In this document: in pieces, positions 33,361-45,813 of the stretch
Layout: each line of letters begins with the position of its first letter
Position numbering within the stretch: position 1 is the first letter of the stretch
Source: Silene latifolia
Lineage: Eukaryota; Streptophyta; Magnoliopsida; Caryophyllales; Caryophyllaceae
DNA length: 64,000 bases
NCBI RefSeq assembly: GCF_048544455.1
Contig: NC_133526.1
Location: 3,302,001 to 3,366,000 of the forward strand
Direction: 5' to 3'
The notes under the pieces: generated by a model
Seen by the model: the letters and a program-made list of their open reading frames with translations, nothing else
What the model was told of the DNA's origin: nothing
The model's database searches: none
Position numbers and translations under genes: made by a program

Positions 33361-35478
33361 ATGGGGAAGAAGAAGTCGTCGGATGAAGCTGGAACTAGCA
33401 AAGATGGAGGAAAGAAAGATAAAATCTCAGTTTCAGCAATGCTTGCTAGTATGGACGAAAAGCCAGATAAGCCAAAGAAGGGATCCAAGGCAAAGGCAAA
33501 GGCAGCTTCCAGAGCTTCTTACACTGATGGAATCGATCTTCCACCTTCTGATGATGAAGAGGAGGAGAATGTTGCCGGGGGAGACGAAGGACAGAATGCC
33601 AGGCGGACAGAGGTTAAGGAGCTGAGTACTTCTTTGACTGAAAAAGAGTCGAAGAAACGAGAAAAGAAGGAAATGTTGGCAATGTATGCTGTTGAGCAGG
33701 CCAAACAAGAGGCACTTAGGGATGATCGTGATGCTTTCACTGTTGTCATTGGCAGTCGTGCTTCAGTCCTCGATGGCGGAGATGAAGCCGATGCTAATGT
33801 TAAAGACATAACGGTTGAGAATTTTTCAGTGTCAGCTCGAGGAAAAGAGCTTCTTAAGAATGCGACTGTAAAAATTTCTCATGGGAAGAGATATGGTTTG
33901 GTAGGACCAAATGGAATGGGGAAGTCGACACTTCTTAAGCTTTTGGCTTGGAGAAAGATACCGGTGCCCAAAAACATTGACGTGTTATTGGTTGAGCAAG
34001 AAATAGTTGGGGATGATCGAAGTGCACTTGAAGCAGTTGTTTCGGCCAATGATGAGCTAGTGAAGCTCCGAGAAGAGGTTGCTACTTTGCAAAAGTCATC
34101 AGGTGATAATGGAGATGGAGATGAAGACGACGAATCCGGAGAAAGGCTTGCTGAGTTATACGAGAGGCTTGAGTTGCTTGGGTCGGATGCGGCTGAGGCG
34201 CAGGCTTCTAAGATTCTTGCTGGACTGGGATTCACTAAAGACATGCAGGTCCGTCCTACTAAGTCGTTTAGTGGTGGGTGGAGAATGAGAATTTCCCTGG
34301 CCCGAGCCCTTTTCATTCAGCCAACACTTCTATTACTTGATGAACCCACAAACCATCTAGACCTTAGAGCGGTTTTGTGGTTGGAGGAGTATCTATGTCG
34401 GTGGAAGAAAACTCTTATTGTTGTATCACATGACCGTGATTTTCTTAACACGGTGTGTGTTGAAATCATTCATCTTCATGACATGAAGCTTCACATGTAC
34501 CGTGGAAACTTCGATGATTTTGAGAGTGGTTATGAACAGCGCCGAAAAGAGATGAATAAAGAGTTTGAAAAGTATGACAAGCAATTGAAAGCTGCCAAAC
34601 GGTCAGGAAACCAACTTCAGCAAAAGAAAGTGCAGGAAAAAGCCAAGTTCACCCAAGAGAAAAAGGCGTCCAAAAGCAAGGCGAAAGGAAAAGTTGATGA
34701 AGACGAGCCTCAAGCCGAAGCCCCTAGAAAATGGAGAGACTACACTGTGGAGTTTCACTTCCCTGAACCTACTGAACTTACTCCTCCCCTCCTCCAGCTT
34801 ATTGAAGTTAGCTTTAGCTATCCTAGCCGTCCAGATTTTAGGTTGTCCAATGTTGATGTTGGGATTGACATGGGAACCCGAGTTGCTATTGTGGGGCCCA
34901 ATGGAGCCGGGAAGTCGACGTTGCTCAATCTCCTTGCTGGGGACCTGTCCCCAGGTGAGGGGGAGGTACGGAGAAGCCAAAAGCTAAGAATAGGCAGATA
35001 CTCGCAGCATTTCGTTGATCTTCTTACAATGAATGAAAATGCAGTTCAATATCTTCTCCGACTCCATCCCGACCAAGAGGGAATGAGCAAGCAAGAGGCG
35101 GTTAGAGCAAAACTCGGGAAATTCGGCCTTCCGAGTCATAATCATCTAACCCCGATTGCCAAATTATCAGGGGGTCAGAAAGCCAGGGTTGTATTTACAT
35201 CGATAGCAATGTCAAAGCCTCATATATTGTTACTCGATGAGCCCACTAATCACTTAGACATGCAGAGTATTGATGCTCTTGCAGATGCATTGGATGAGTT
35301 CACAGGTGGAGTCGTTCTGGTTAGTCATGATTCACGGTTGATTTCACGCGTGTGTGAGGACGAGGAGAGAAGTCAAATCTGGGTTGTGGACAATGGAACT
35401 GTCGAGTTCTTCCCAGGAACATTCGAGGAATACAAGGAGGAGCTACAAAAAGAAATCAAGGCTGAAGTTGATGACTAA
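33361..35478 (+). CDS. ABCF4: ABC transporter F family member 4 (ABCF4/GCN4-type)
   Basis: A soluble twin-ATPase ABC protein of 705 aa without membrane segments, related to yeast Arb1/Gcn20 and vertebrate ABCF1. These act on ribosomes in translation and its stress control; the plant member GCN4 has been tied to stomatal defence. A Lys-rich N-terminus (MGKKKSSDEAGTSKDGGKKD) leads into domain 1: Walker A GPNGMGKST at 182-190, signature FSGGWRMRISLARAL from 303, Walker B LLLLDEPTNHLDL around 323-335. Domain 2 has Walker A GPNGAGKST at 512-520, signature LSGGQKARV at 602-610 and Walker B with D626/E627. A charged linker (AKFTQEKKASKSKAKGK) joins them. The coding sequence is one exon and fully open, with length and wording as expected of ABCF4. 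Confidence 0.96.
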   Translation: MGKKKSSDEAGTSKDGGKKDKISVSAMLASMDEKPDKPKKGSKAKAKAASRASYTDGIDLPPSDDEEEENVAGGDEGQNARRTEVKELSTSLTEKESKKREKKEMLAMYAVEQAKQEALRDDRDAFTVVIGSRASVLDGGDEADANVKDITVENFSVSARGKELLKNATVKISHGKRYGLVGPNGMGKSTLLKLLAWRKIPVPKNIDVLLVEQEIVGDDRSALEAVVSANDELVKLREEVATLQKSSGDNGDGDEDDESGERLAELYERLELLGSDAAEAQASKILAGLGFTKDMQVRPTKSFSGGWRMRISLARALFIQPTLLLLDEPTNHLDLRAVLWLEEYLCRWKKTLIVVSHDRDFLNTVCVEIIHLHDMKLHMYRGNFDDFESGYEQRRKEMNKEFEKYDKQLKAAKRSGNQLQQKKVQEKAKFTQEKKASKSKAKGKVDEDEPQAEAPRKWRDYTVEFHFPEPTELTPPLLQLIEVSFSYPSRPDFRLSNVDVGIDMGTRVAIVGPNGAGKSTLLNLLAGDLSPGEGEVRRSQKLRIGRYSQHFVDLLTMNENAVQYLLRLHPDQEGMSKQEAVRAKLGKFGLPSHNHLTPIAKLSGGQKARVVFTSIAMSKPHILLLDEPTNHLDMQSIDALADALDEFTGGVVLVSHDSRLISRVCEDEERSQIWVVDNGTVEFFPGTFEEYKEELQKEIKAEVDD

Positions 35479-36261
35479 TTTGGGTTGCATCGAATTTTGT
35501 GATTGATACGAATTTGCCTATTGTTTTATGTTGTTAGATTTTACTCCCTTTCCCCTCTAGACATACAAACCTTCAAGTTTTGCCATTTTTACCATTTTAT
35601 ATGTAATAATTGACTAAATGAAATGCCGTCTCAGTAAACATTAAAAATTTGTGCTTCGATGGTTGAGAAGTTGATATATGCCGTCTCAAGAGTGTAATCA
35701 AGTTCCATGCTGAAATTCTCTCTTTTGTTTTCGAAATTAGTCTTTTCGGTTTTGGTTCATAGCTGAACTTGGTGTAAGATCATTTTTCAGGATGATAATC
35801 CAAATAAACCATATACAATCATAGACCATTTTCGGTTTTGGTTCATAGCTGAACGAGTGTAATCGCGAATAAAGTGACTTAACTATCTCAATCACTATCC
35901 AAACATTGCCTAAAATACTAGTATTAGAACAAATTGGTGCGAGACCATTTTCCGATTTGAAAAGATGTTGGACCGTTGGTTGCTAAGGAAAAATATTATC
36001 GGCAGCGAAAAATTAATGATTTAATATTTTGAAAATGAACACAGGATAAAGAGATTTTTGTTAATATCAAGAAGATTACTTATCAAGCCAAAGGTTCTAC
36101 AAGTAAATCATCCAGCTCAAATTACAGGAGATACAACTACAAGTCTACAACATTAATAATACACACAGGGATAGCTAGTGACTGATCTTCCCTCATCATC
36201 ATCCGCGTACTCTGCTCACGTCCTTCTCAGTCACTAAACGAGCCTAGGCCCGATTGTGGCA
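35479..36261. other. ABCF4 3' flank and 3' flank of SUMO-like copy 2
   Basis: The stretch contains the direct repeat ttttggttcatagctgaac (35751-35772 and about 35831-35851). Words here (gatatatgccgtctcaagag, aaatccaaataaaccatata, aaagatgttggaccgttgg) recur at 41650-41710, 45900-46000 and 53980-54010. ABCF4's downstream DNA therefore belongs to the unit duplicated with the SUMO-like genes. Confidence 0.55.
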
Positions 36262-39200
36262 TCAATATGGGACTCGTTTCGTGCCGGGGTAGGGGGGCCC
36301 TGTATCGTACCTGACAACAGGGGGAGGCCTAGGTCTTGTTGTCTGTTGCTGGACTGGAGGATTACTGTGCAACTTTGTTTCTCTTGGGTGAGAACGTGTA
36401 CCCGGAGTTCCAAGGACATTTTTACGTGGTCCACTCTTCTGAAATTATAAAAGTAAATTTTAGTTAGTATTTTAGCTCAACCCGCACACTGGTACAACAT
36501 TACTCTAGTACCCAAAGGTAAAGGGATCTCGTACCATATTATGCTATATTCACAAATACATACAATGCGAGTCAAGATACAATGGTAGGTTATTATTACG
36601 ACACTCCTAAGATGAACAGAGATGCACCCCATTTGGTACAACACAATTAATTATATATATTGTCAAAAAAAAAATTAATTATATTTGAGAGTTGTTCTTG
36701 TGGCTATATTATCGATCAGCTTTGGGTGAAAATGCATAATATTCCAAGAGCGACAAATTTGGTACTCGAGCCAAATCATTGGACGAACAAATATTCCAAG
36801 AGCGATAAATTTGCTAGTCATCTGGTTTATTGAGTGGTGCAGATTTGGCATCTAAGAACATTATTTGTAAACAAAAACTTAATTTAGAAAGCCTAAACCA
36901 TTGAAATTTAAGTATCTTGAATCCAAGAGAGAGTAAGTGAGATTAGTGAGAACTAGAGTGATTAAGAACGAGAGTAAGTGAGCAAAGCTCAAGGACGATG
37001 CTTGATAAACTTACATTGATGTCAGGATTTCCTTTAAAACTAGGGGGTTGGCGTAAAGTTGAGGCGGGTCCAGTGACAAAGCTCAAGGACGATCCTGAAG
37101 GAAAAAAAGAAAAAAAAAGTTGAAAGTCAGCAATATAGAAAACAGCTACATAACGCAAATAAACAACTAAAACTCTATCCTCGCAATGTTGTGCTAGGAA
37201 GAAAAAATACTACTATCAAATGCCACTATTATTTTTCGACTTGAACAACATACCCAATCTCTAACAAAGGCTTAGGAGAAAAATGATTGGGATCACTCGC
37301 TCACTTAAAAGATGGTGTCGGCCGTTTTATCTACGGGGTATATAAGTTGACACGTCCAACTGATAAAAGAACCATAAATTTTGAATACACACAAGAAATT
37401 TGTATTAGAGGCTTAGAGTATTGCCGTTTGAAAATCCATACAATGACTACGAATCAAAGTATGTGACAGTCAATGGCGGGATTGCATCTCAATATTAGTT
37501 GATCATGTGAACTATTTTTCCTCCAAAATTTATAGGCTTACTCAACAACATGGAAATCAGGTAAAAGATTGTGTATATGTGAGTATGTGACCCTATACTT
37601 CACTTAAAGCAAATGCCTCAAAGATACTCAGGTAATGTCCTTGCAAGAAGCCGAGCTAATTCCACAATATCCTCATTAGTCATTAGCATGTTAGGCACAC
37701 GAATAGCCAGATGAATGCAATTAAACATAAGATCTACCTGAAACTAGTATATATCAACCAAGAGATAGACTTACTATTGTCATCGAAATTGAAGGCATCA
37801 ATGATATCACCATCCTCTATTGTGAAAAAGTTCACTGTATTGAAATCTTCCATCTTCTCCCCCTTGTAGGCAAAGCATGTGGAGCCACGTTTTCCACTTC
37901 CGCCATCAGAGAACTGACGCTTAATCTGAGGCAATAATGGCCCATTACTAGTTATCCTCACAAATGTGTCTCTCCTTTTGTGCATGCGGATGCACAGAGT
38001 TTTGTACCAATATGGACTGAGCCCAGTAACACCTAAGACACAGCATTAAAAAATGTCATTTGCAGTTGTAATATATCGAACATCCGAAAGGAAGATGTAA
38101 CACATGAGTTATACCAATAGAGTTCAGTTTAGCAAGAAGTTATAAGAACATCATGGTTGTATAACATTTCGATTGCAATATGAAGTAGTAAAGTGCTGGT
38201 TGCGCATACAAATGCACGCCTTAGAGGACAGAATGGAGTGAAATCAATTCCAGTAGTAATATATGGAAAACAAAGTAATGTTCATACTATTACCTGCATA
38301 AACAAAACAAAAAATCTTGACTAAACTCGACATGTTACAATAACAACACTACCTAAGTGGTATAAGGGCTCCTGCAAATGCCAAATAGTGGTGTAACCGT
38401 GTCAGAGGTGTCAAATGCACGCAGTCTTACTTGTTTAATTTCCGCTCCATTAGGAACGGTCAACGGAATACACAATCACATAGGCAAAAAACAATCCGTA
38501 ATAACCTCAAAACGCAATCATGTAATCATACGGTACTCCCTTCGTCTCAATCCTTTATTCGCCTATTAATTAAATGAACTTCAAAACGCAATCACTTAGG
38601 CCTTGTTTGGATACCAAAATAGGAGGGAAAGGGAGGGAAGGGGGAAGGAGGGAACAGAAAGGGAGGGAGGGGAGGGGGAATGGGTGTTTGGATACAATTC
38701 CCCTCCAAATCTTTCCTGAGATTTTGATTTGCTTTGGAGGAAGAAAAATGGATCCTTTCAAATCTCTCCCCCTTCAATTCCCTCCACCCTTACTTGCTAT
38801 CCTAACAACCCTTACTTGCTATCCTAACAAGGGATTTTAAATCTTCTACTCTCCCTCCCTTTCCTTTCCCTCCAAATCACCCTAGACAAACAATACTCCT
38901 TCCCCTCCATCCCAATCATTTATTTAAATTTGACACCCCCGTTAAAAAGGGGATGTTCACCTTTGAGAGTTTGAGCCCGTTTTAACCTAACTTAAGCAGT
39001 TAAGCCGAAAAACACAAGGCGGGACAAAAATACTTCTCACAAACAATAAAAACCGACAACGAGAAAACTCGAAAACAAACCTTGATTACTATTTCTGAGG
39101 ACAACATAAATAATATCTTGATCCACCATTGAAAGCTTAAGAGGAGTATCGCTATTCCGAACACAAGCACCATTAAACATAAACTTAAAATTACGATGAC

Positions 39201-39510
39201 ACATCTCCATTTTTTCACAGTAATGAATAATCAACCATTTCAACTCAATTTCTCTGTCAATTTTCATAAATTTCGCTTGCGTCGATCCAAAATAAGCTTT
39301 CTGCACCTTCACAATTATAATATTCGGATCAAACTTTTCTACTACTTTTTCTTCGGATTCTTCTTCTTCTTCTTCTTCTTCTTCTTCTTCTTCGAATGAT
39401 TCCTCGTCAAATTCTTCTTCTTCTTCTTCTTCCTCTTCGTCGAATTCCTCCTCCTCTTCTTCTTCAGTTTCGTATCGTTGGGGTTTCCCCATTTTCATGA
39501 TGTGTGACAT
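36262..39510 (-). CDS. Tandem SUMO-like domain protein, copy 2
   Basis: Four minus-strand exons, 39510-39081, 38032-37775, 37094-37015 and 36438-36262, sum to 945 nt (314 aa), with phases 1, 1 and 0 as in all copies. Residues 12-57 are almost all Glu/Asp. Residues 64-138 are the first SUMO-like domain (IIVKVQKAYFG, KIDREIELKWLIIHYCEK, FKFMFNGACVRNSDTPLKLS, MVDQDIIYVV). Residues 144-229 are the second (LCIRMHKRRDTFVRI, CFAYKGEKMEDF, IEDGDIIDAFNFDD). Exon 3 gives RSSLSFVTGPASTLRQPP. Exon 4 gives KSGPRKNVLGTPGTRSHPRE and TTRPRPPPVV, ending GTKRVPY. There is no C-terminal Gly-Gly, so conjugation to targets is unlikely. Paired SUMO-like domains resemble RAD60/Esc2/NIP45; no exact family name is known to me. 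Confidence 0.85.
38599..38891. mobile_element. MITE with ggccttgtttgg ends in intron 1 of copy 2
   Basis: The left end ggccttgtttggataccaaa pairs with a right end aaatcaccctagacaaac. The sub-ends are G-rich (gggaggga) on the left and C-rich (tccctccc) on the right, giving a long inverted structure. Stowaway-type words flank both sides (tactcccttcgtctcaatcc, tactccttcccctccatccc), so it may have entered an older Stowaway. Confidence 0.65.
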
Positions 39511-39576
39511 GAGAATGCGATTGATTTTGAGATTGTGGGAAAATAATGGTGGAAATTGGGAAATTTGGGGTAGGAA

Positions 39577-39619
39577 TTAGGGTTAGGGTTTTGGAGGGAA
39601 ATGATTGAAATTTTGGCGC
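39577..39619 (-). promoter_or_regulatory. Telo-box and E2F-type site of SUMO-like copy 2
   Basis: The plus strand shows ttagggttagggtttt (telo-boxes on the minus strand) and ttttggcgc at 39611-39619, about 70-110 bp before the ATG at 39510. Order and spacing match the other copies. Confidence 0.65.
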
Positions 39620-39792
39620 CTTTCGGAGGGCGGAGGGCTTAAGAGTGTGGACTTCTAATCAATTGAGCCCATCAAATCTCACCAACTTTTGTTGTGTAAG
39701 CCCAATTATTTAATCCGATGCACTTTTGGTAGGGGCTTATTTGGATTGGTAGATTAAAATCGAAGGATTATGAGAATGAGGGGGATTTATTT

Positions 39793-40577
39793 GGCCAAAC
39801 AATTAAATTGGTAAAAAAAACTACAACTTGTGACAAATTGGTAAAAAAAATGAAGAATTGTGACAAATTGACCAAAAATGTTACATCTTGCTTAATTTTC
39901 CATTATTCTAAATAAATTTGACAAAACTACCCTTGTGCAAGGAATCCAAAAAAATAATCCCACTTTACCCGAACTTCATCTTAATGATTTGACCCAAAAA
40001 ATAATGAAATCCAAAATGGTTTTTATTCAAATGTTGCATAGCCAGATAACTGATTTCGGCAAAATGACCCATACTTTGTAACTTATAATACCTCATAATC
40101 TAACCCGTAAGTCTCTCTTAAGACGCCACTATCCGTCTTAAACTTAAGACGGTCAACTACATAACACTTGTGTCTATAAGAAAGCAATATATTTGTCTTA
40201 TATACACAAATGGTATGATACTTGAACCGTCTTAAACTTAAGACGGATTAACACGGATTATGTCGTCTAAAATGAGAACTTGTATGGTCTAAAATGAGTT
40301 GAACGCCCGTCCTAAAAAGTATATTATATCTAAGTTGAGACTACAAGTACTACCATATTTACTAAGTTTTCGATTAGTGTTTTTAGTTGCGTCATTAATT
40401 TACAAAAGGGTATTTTAGTCAAATTTAATTGTAAAAATAGTAAATTAAACAAGGTTTTAGTTTTTTGGTCAATTTGTCACAATTCTTCATTTTTTTTACC
40501 AATTTGTCACAAGTTGTAGTTTTTTTACCAATTTGGCAAACAACCTCCACTTTTTTTACCAATTTGGTTGTTTGGCC
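39793..40577. mobile_element. Long-TIR MITE with 9-10-bp TSD
   Basis: Ends ggccaaacaattaaattgg and ccaatttggttgtttggcc are inverted. Arms of about 110 bp repeat words such as acttgtgacaaattggt. Direct repeats ggatttatt(t) lie outside (39783-39792, 40578-40587), fitting a Mutator-type insertion. A second MITE-like stretch with cttaagacgg words (about 40110-40310) is nested inside. It has no coding capacity. Confidence 0.75.
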
Positions 40578-40601
40578 GGATTTATTTAAAGGACAGTGAT
40601 A

Positions 40602-41455
40602 GGTGCTACTGGGTGACGCCCAAATTGGGTGCCACCATCTCACATCCCCCTTAAACTAAAAGAATAAGAGATTCTCAAGTTTTCCCGCCTAAATGAGTTG
40701 CTCTATATTGGGCTTTGGGCTTCATTATATCCCATCTTTGACTAGGCATACTGATTTATTTTATACAATAAATAATTCTATGACATTTAAAAAAGGGATA
40801 ATATTTTTTCAACTTGCATTCCCCTTTATTTTACTACTAAGAGAATAAAAAATTTCAATAGTTTTCCCTCCAAAAAGAAGTTGGCTAAATAAGGAAACAA
40901 AACTCTATTTTTATTAAATTATTATCTTTTAGTTAAGATATAATCTTTAATCATTATAAAAAAATTTAATTAAATTATAATCTTTTAATTTAAAAATAAA
41001 ACAAAACTGGTATAAATCTAAAATTCGTATATGAAAAACCGAAAAATTTGATATTATTAGTTTCGCATAATTTTTTTTACCAAGTACGAGTATTTAGTTC
41101 GTATAGAAAAATTATGAACTTATATTATTAATTTCTTGACAAAAAAAACTTTAAAATTATTTGAGATAATTTATAAATTGAAATCATTAGTTTTGTGATG
41201 AAAAATTTCATTAAAATATACATTTCATGAATTTACTTAATTCTTTTAATTAATTTTCCATTTTAATTTTTTATCCTCATATTAAAATATGAAAAATTAA
41301 TAATACGTCAATTTTAAATCTTAAATAATACATTATAAAATAAGTTTTGTATGCGCGGGATCCATACTAGTACATTTTTAATTGAAGGGGTTCCCACTTA
41401 CCCCATGTGAGAGGGTGACACCTAAATTGAGTGCTACGGTGGCACCCTTTCATTT
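40602..41455. mobile_element. Larger non-autonomous element with about 45-bp inverted ends
   Basis: The left end ctgggtgacgcccaaattgg, then gtgccaccatctcacat, pairs with the right end atgtgagagggtgacac, then ctaaattgagtgctacggtg. The interior is very AT-rich and without ORFs. No convincing target duplication was seen, so the family is open. Confidence 0.6.
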
Positions 41456-41969
41456 TCCTTATTTAAAATTCTTCGGTGCATGGGATTGATTTAAAATTCT
41501 TTTTGTAGAAGTATATCCCGGGAATTTTTATACGTTTACTTCTAGTACAACACAAAGGTACTTCAATTTGTAGTCGTCTACTTCCAAGACCCATGTTTTT
41601 CCGAGGCTATTTTGAAATAATTTAACAACGTAGAAGCATGCTTAACAAAACGTAAGGAATTGGTGTAAGACCATTTTACGATTTGAAAAGATGTTGGACC
41701 GTTGGTTGCAAAATGCAAAGGAAGAATATTATCGTCAACGAGAAAATGATAGATTAATATTTTGAAAATAAGCACAAGATAAACATATTCTTGTTAATAT
41801 CAAGCCAAAGGTTCTACAATTAAATTATCCAGCTCAAATTACAGAAAATACAACTAGTACAACATTAATAATAAACACATGCATAGTTACTGACTGATCC
41901 TCCATTCTTCCCTCATCATCATCTGCGTACCCTGCTCACGTTCTTCTCAGCTCGAGCCTAGTCCCGACA
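41456..41969. other. 3' flank of SUMO-like copy 3
   Basis: From about 41655 onward it matches the 3' flank of copy 2 (gatttgaaaagatgttggac, ccaaaggttctac), so it is part of the duplicated unit. No gene is supported. Confidence 0.5.
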
Positions 41970-44900
41970 TCAATATGGGACTCGCTTCGTGCCGCGATTA
42001 GAGGGCCTTGACTCGTACATGACAACAGGGGGAGGCCTAGGCCTTGTCGCCTGTTGCTGAACTGGGGGAGGCCTAGGCCTTGTCGCCTGTTGCTGAACTG
42101 CGGGATTACTATGCCACAGTGTTTCTGTTGGGCGAGAACGTGTACCCGGAGTTCCAAGGACGTTTTTACGTGGTCCACTCTTCTGAAAATGTAAAAAGTA
42201 AATTTTAATCAGTGTTTTAGCTCAATTTACCGACTGCTACAACATTACTCTTCTACCTATGGGCTTCTGTACCATATATTCACATATATATTCAACGCCA
42301 ATCAAGATACGATTTTAGGATACAATTACGACACTCCTAAGATGAAAAGAGACGCACACGGACACCATTTGGTACAACACAATTACTTATTTGGAGGTTG
42401 TTCTCGACTGGCTTTGGGTGAAAATGCTTGGTTTTCCAAAAGCGACAGATTTGGTACTCTCGAGCCAAATCTTTGCACCATCGCATAAATCAGGACTCGA
42501 ACCATGGTATTCATCTGGTTTATGAAGGGGTGCAGATTTGGCATCAAAGAACATTATTTATAAACAAAAACTAAATTTAGTAAGCCTAAACCATGGAAAT
42601 TTATGTTGTTAACTGGATGTCAATTGTCAAAGTTGTACTCTTCTTGGATCCAAGACTGAGCGAGAGTAGTGAGAATCGGAGTGATTAAGAACGAGAGTAA
42701 ATAAGCGGTGAACTGGTGAATGCAAGGTAGAAAGGCCATTAATCAATATAAAAACTTACATTGATGTCAGGATTCGCTTTAGAAGTTGAAGGGAGTCCGC
42801 TGACAAAGGTCAAGGACGATCCTGAAAAAAAAAACAGTTGAAAGTCAGCAACATAAAAAAGCAGCTACATAACGCTAATACATCAGTAAAACTGTCAAAT
42901 GTCACGCAATACGACTATTATTTTTCGACTTAAATAGCATACCAAATCTCGAGCAAAGGCTTATAAAAAAAATGAACCATAAATATAAAATACACACAAG
43001 AAATATGAATTAGAGCATTGCCGATTGAAAGTCTCTGGAACGACTGTGAATCAAAGTATGTGACAATCAATGGCGGGATTGCATCTGACAAATTGCTTGA
43101 GCAAGTGAACAAATTTTCCTCCCAAAATTTATACGCTTGCTCAACATGATGGAAATCAGATAAAGAATGTGTATATGTGAGTATGTGACCCTATGGCCTA
43201 CACATCACCAAAAGCAAGAAGCCGAGCTAATTCCAGTATTCTACAATATGCTCAGTAGTCATTAGCATGTTAGGCATAAGAATAATCAGATGAACGCAAT
43301 GAAAACATAAGATCGACCTGAAACTATTATAGATCAACTAAGAGATAGACTTACTATTCTCATCGAAATTGAAGGCATCAATGATGTCACCATCCTCTAT
43401 GTTGAGCATGTTTGCTGTATAGAGATCGTTTAGCTTCAGTCCCTTGTAGAAAAAGCAGGTGGAGTCATGTTTTCCATTTTCGCTATCAGAGAAATTGCGC
43501 TTAATCGAACGCAATAACGACTCATCAGGAGCAACCCTCACAAATGTGTCTCTCTTTTTGTGTGCACGGATGCACAGAGTTTGATACCAAATAGGACTGC
43601 GCTGATCAACACCTAAGACGCAGCATTAAAAAATTCATTTGCAGCCGTTGTGTTTTGAACATCCAAAACAAAAATGTAACACAGAAACCATTCCAAGAGT
43701 TCAGTTAGCAAGATCACCGTATTAGCTTATGCCAATTAAATCAAAAGCAGACGTAAATACTAACGACGGCAGGAAATTATAAAAATATCATGATTGTGCA
43801 ACATTTAAGAGCAAAATGAAGTCGAGAGATCATTAAGTGAGTTAATTGTAGATTGCTACTAATATTTTAAAGACAGAGTTACTGCGTACAATTTGTCAAG
43901 AAATCTAGTTCCGTTGCCACTAATATTTGTGTAGATGTAGAATAATTACAGATATATTCAGGTTGTGTTTGCTTTTAAAGGCTATTTAAGTTGATTGTAG
44001 ATTGCTCGTATTATCAGAATAATCTAGTTCCATCACTACTAATATTTGTGTAGAAGAATAGGTTATTCAAGTTACAAAGAAACAACATTTCATACCTTCC
44101 TTATGATTAATCACTGCAAATAAGGCTATTCAAGTCCAACACATATGGGAAACAAAGTAATGCTCATGGTATTACCTACGCAAACAAAACACGAATCGCA
44201 AATCCATAATACCAAACAAGTGAACAACAACTAATCAAATACCCTTAATCAAACTAACATAATTAGAACACCACCCGTGTGCCAGAAGGGATCCCGCAAA
44301 TAGCGATGTAAGAGGTGTCAAATGCAGGAAGTGTTGCACATCCATCAGCGACACACGGCCAACATAATTAGAGCAACAACACCCATGTGCCATAAGAGAT
44401 GTCAGATGCATGAAATCCTGCACATCTGTCAGCGACACGTGGCGACTGTTTCCGGATAACCATAAATGGGATTTACCTCAATAACTGCATCAATTAACTG
44501 CAACTCCCTAATGGCGAAGAGGTACATCAAGTATTCAAATTCATCAAGTCATTTTACTTTAGTCCATAACCGCATAAAACCAATAAATACAAAACCTTCA
44601 GCTCAGTTAGAAATAAAAACCCGCAATTGTAAAGAAATCAACTCAACCAAAAGCTTAAGATGAGAATTAAAGTCCCAAGATTGGTTTATAATCTAACATG
44701 CCCCTCCCACGAATACCCTTTCGACTTAAACTGTGAATGCAAGACAGAAACCAACTCAACAAAAAGGTTAAGTTCATGGATGGAGCATGGAGGAATATTT
44801 GAGATTTGAACCCGTGACCTTTTGCCAAGAAAGCAACTTAACCAAAAGTTTAAGTTATGGCTGGAGTCTAAAGATTGGTTTTATACTCTACAACAGACGA

Positions 44901-45599
44901 CATTTGTTTATGGTCCAACTCAAACCAGTTATAACACTCATGTAAATAAATACTCCCAGGTTATTTGTTGTCTTTTTTCATTTTTCCATTTTAAGGTGTC
45001 TCAGTCAATTGTTGTCCTTTCTATTTTAAGAATGAGCAATTTGATCATTTACACTCATTTTGTTCCACTTGTCATTTAATCATTAGCTCCTTCCTATTTA
45101 CTTGGCCTTTGTGCCAAAACCAAAGAACAACAATTGATGGGACGGAGGGAGTAGCAATTTCTAACAAAACCTTATAACAAATTACCTACAAAAAATACCC
45201 ACTCCGTCTTAATCACTTATTTACGATTGATTAAAAACCCATGCAGAAAACAAAAACGTAAACAATTCAATAGAACAGACGGAATAAGAAGACCAACCTT
45301 GATTACTCTTTCCGAGACCAACAGAAATAACATCTCCATTAATCATAGAAAGTTTAAGCGGCGTATCAGTAGTCCTAAGTGGAGCACCATTAAACATAAA
45401 CTTAGTTTTATGATACTCCATCCCCATTTTTTCACAATAATGAATCATCAACCATCTCAATTCAATATCTTTATCAACTTTCATAAACTTCAGATGATTC
45501 GGTCCATACTCAAGTTTCTGCACCTTCACAGTTACGGTGTTCGGATCAAATTTTTCTACTACTTTTTCTTCGAATTCATCATCGAATTCGTCTGATTCT

Positions 45600-45631
<32 letters not shown>

Positions 45632-45712
45632 GAAATCCTCTTCGTCCCAGTCCTCTTCTTCTTCTTCGCTTTCGTATCGTTCCGGTTTCGGCATTTTCAT
45701 GATTTTCGACAT
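41970..45712 (-). CDS. Tandem SUMO-like domain protein, copy 3
   Basis: Exons 45712-45298, 43612-43355, 42821-42760 and 42182-41970 sum to 948 nt (315 aa) and keep the phases of the family. The acidic N-terminus covers about residues 14-52. The first SUMO-like domain reads VTVKVQKLEYGPNHLKFM, DIELRWLMIHYCEKMGM, FMFNGAPLRTTDTPLKLSMI. The second reads LCIRAHKKRDTFVRVA, STCFFYKGLKLNDLY, MLNIEDGDIIDAFNFDEN. Exon 3 is shorter here (62 nt: RSSLTFVSGLPSTS). Exon 4 contains a perfect 36-bp tandem duplication (42028-42063, 42064-42099), so PVQQQATRPRPP occurs twice, and the protein ends GTKRVPY. Start chosen at MSKIMKMPKPERYESEE, in line with copies 2 and 4. No breaks; expression is not shown by sequence alone. 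Confidence 0.85.
44951..45153. mobile_element. Stowaway-like MITE with an empty site in copy 4
   Basis: The ends are tactcccaggttatttgttg and attgatgggacggagggagta. Copy 4's matching intron at about 57790-57800 reads ctaaataaatagcaatgtct without the insert, so the element entered copy 3 at a TA after the two copies separated. Confidence 0.85.
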
Positions 45713-45768
45713 TATAATGCGATTGATTTTGAGATTGGGGGAGAATAATGGTGGAAATTGGGGGAGAA

Positions 45769-45813
45769 ATTAGGGTTTTAGAGGAAATGATTGTAAATTT
45801 GTAATTTTGGCGC
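45769..45813 (-). promoter_or_regulatory. Telo-box and E2F-type site of SUMO-like copy 3
   Basis: attagggtttt (45769-45779) and ttttggcgc (45805-45813) precede the ATG at 45712 by about 60-100 bp. One telo-box rather than two. Confidence 0.62.
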
